A stretch of DNA of 7,633 bases from Oscillospiraceae bacterium (GTDB lineage: Bacteria; Bacillota; Clostridia; Saccharofermentanales; Saccharofermentanaceae): positions 1-7,633 of the forward strand of contig CACXGG010000030.1 of the NCBI GenBank assembly GCA_902767145.1. The letters are read 5' to 3'. Positions 6,897 through 7,633 of this stretch are shown in pieces (position 1 is the stretch's first letter; each line of letters starts with the position of its first letter). A program made the translations under genes and the position numbers. The notes under the pieces were generated by a model. It was not told the DNA's origin and ran no database searches. It saw only the letters and a program-made list of their open reading frames with translations.

Positions 6897-7633
6897 ATGG
6901 CTTATATCATCTCCGTTGTAAATCAAAAGGGAGGAGTCGGAAAGACCACAACTACCGTCAATCTTGCTGCATATATCGGCAAAAAGAAGAAAAAAGTCCT
7001 CTTTATCGATCTTGATCCCCAGGGTAATGCTACAAGCGGTCTGGGAATAGATAAGGGAGATATCGAGAACAGTACTTATGATGTTATGGTGGATGATCTG
7101 CCTATCAGTGAAGCTATCGTTGAATCATCTGCAAAGAACGTGGACATCTGTCCCACTAATATTAATCTGGCCGGTGCCGAGGTTGAGCTTGTATCAGCAA
7201 TGTCCAGAGAGCAGATCCTTAAGAATGCCATCAAAGAGGTTCAGGATAACTACGATTATATCTTTATCGACTGTCCGCCCTCTCTTGGTATCCTCACCAT
7301 CAACGCTCTTACTGCATCTGATGGACTTATCGTTCCCATCCAGGGTGAGTACTATGCACTTGAAGGTCTTACCCAGCTCATAGAGACAGTTAATATCGTC
7401 AAGAAGAAACTGAATAATAAGGTGGGCATAACAGGTGTTGTCCTTACCATGTTTGACAGAAGGACACAGCTCACAAGACAGGTAAAGGAAGAGGTAGAAA
7501 ACTACTTTGGAGATAAGGTCTTTAAGACACAGATCCCCAGAAATGTCAGACTGGCAGAGGCACCCAGCCATGGTCTTTCCATTGGCGACTATGACCCCAA
7601 CTCAAAGGGTGGTAAGGCATACGAAGCCCTTGC
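6897..7633 (+). CDS. parA: Chromosome-partitioning ATPase ParA/Soj (3' end beyond window)
   Basis: ParA is a deviant-Walker ATPase that dimerises on ATP, binds DNA non-specifically and, driven by ParB bound at parS, moves sister origins apart. In B. subtilis the same protein (Soj) also inhibits or activates DnaA depending on its dimer state. The window holds 245 codons; B. subtilis Soj has 253, so only about ten residues are likely missing. The deviant Walker A KGGVGKTT (11-18) has both the signature Lys11 and Lys16. Walker A' is FIDLDPQGNAT (36-46) and Walker B is FIDCPP (123-128). FDRRTQLTRQV (186-196) and IPRNVRLAEAPSHG (213-226) are typical of chromosomal ParA and include DNA-binding arginines. 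The start is fixed by AAGGGAG 8 bases upstream. parB is expected immediately downstream but is not seen. Confidence 0.96.
   Translation, partial: MAYIISVVNQKGGVGKTTTTVNLAAYIGKKKKKVLFIDLDPQGNATSGLGIDKGDIENSTYDVMVDDLPISEAIVESSAKNVDICPTNINLAGAEVELVSAMSREQILKNAIKEVQDNYDYIFIDCPPSLGILTINALTASDGLIVPIQGEYYALEGLTQLIETVNIVKKKLNNKVGITGVVLTMFDRRTQLTRQVKEEVENYFGDKVFKTQIPRNVRLAEAPSHGLSIGDYDPNSKGGKAYEAL

Noticed and set aside
7078..7383. A plus-strand 101-codon open frame near the right end
   Set aside because: It is in another frame of the parA gene, whose conserved motifs account for this sequence.

Overview
This window is the replication-origin neighbourhood of a bacterial chromosome. In order, on the + strand, it holds dnaA, a 303-base intergenic oriC, dnaN, recF, remB (DUF370 family), gyrB, a pair of parS centromere sites, and the start of parA/soj, which runs off the right edge. 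A divergent gene fragment encoding a membrane-anchored protein lies at the extreme left. The order dnaA-dnaN-recF-remB-gyrB is typical of Firmicutes. The protein sequences, purine-rich Shine-Dalgarno sites, preference for AGA/AGG arginine codons and moderate base composition point to an anaerobic member of class Clostridia. I cannot name the genus from sequence alone.

Layout. Positions 1-117 (minus) are the first 39 codons of an unrecognised signal-anchor protein. Positions 118-211 form the dnaA leader with a weak extended -10 promoter. dnaA (212-1546) is followed by oriC (1547-1849), which has one classical DnaA box, several copies of an unusual variant box (TTATGAACA), an AT-rich segment and a good sigma-A promoter for dnaN. 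dnaN (1850-2959) overlaps recF (2956-4203) by four bases, and the small S4-domain gene often found between them in Firmicutes is absent. remB (4293-4544) has its own extended -10 promoter. gyrB (4616-6718) carries a long acidic N-terminal extension and is followed by a rho-independent terminator bracketed by two identical, perfectly symmetrical parS sites. parA begins at 6897.

How the parts work together: DnaA melts oriC, the DnaN clamp tethers the polymerase, RecF loads RecA at gaps left at stalled forks, and gyrase relaxes the supercoils made by the forks. The parS sites with ParA (and ParB, presumably encoded just beyond the window) organise and segregate the newly copied origins. In Bacillus subtilis, Soj also controls DnaA directly.

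The most interesting signal is a matched pair of oddities. The DnaA-box cluster is dominated by TTATGAACA instead of TTATCCACA. The DnaA DNA-binding domain has non-standard residues at two positions that contact bases in the E. coli structure (Asp433 becomes Lys, Pro423 becomes Glu). This suggests a co-evolved change in origin-recognition specificity. It is an inference from one sequence and needs comparison with relatives and a binding test.
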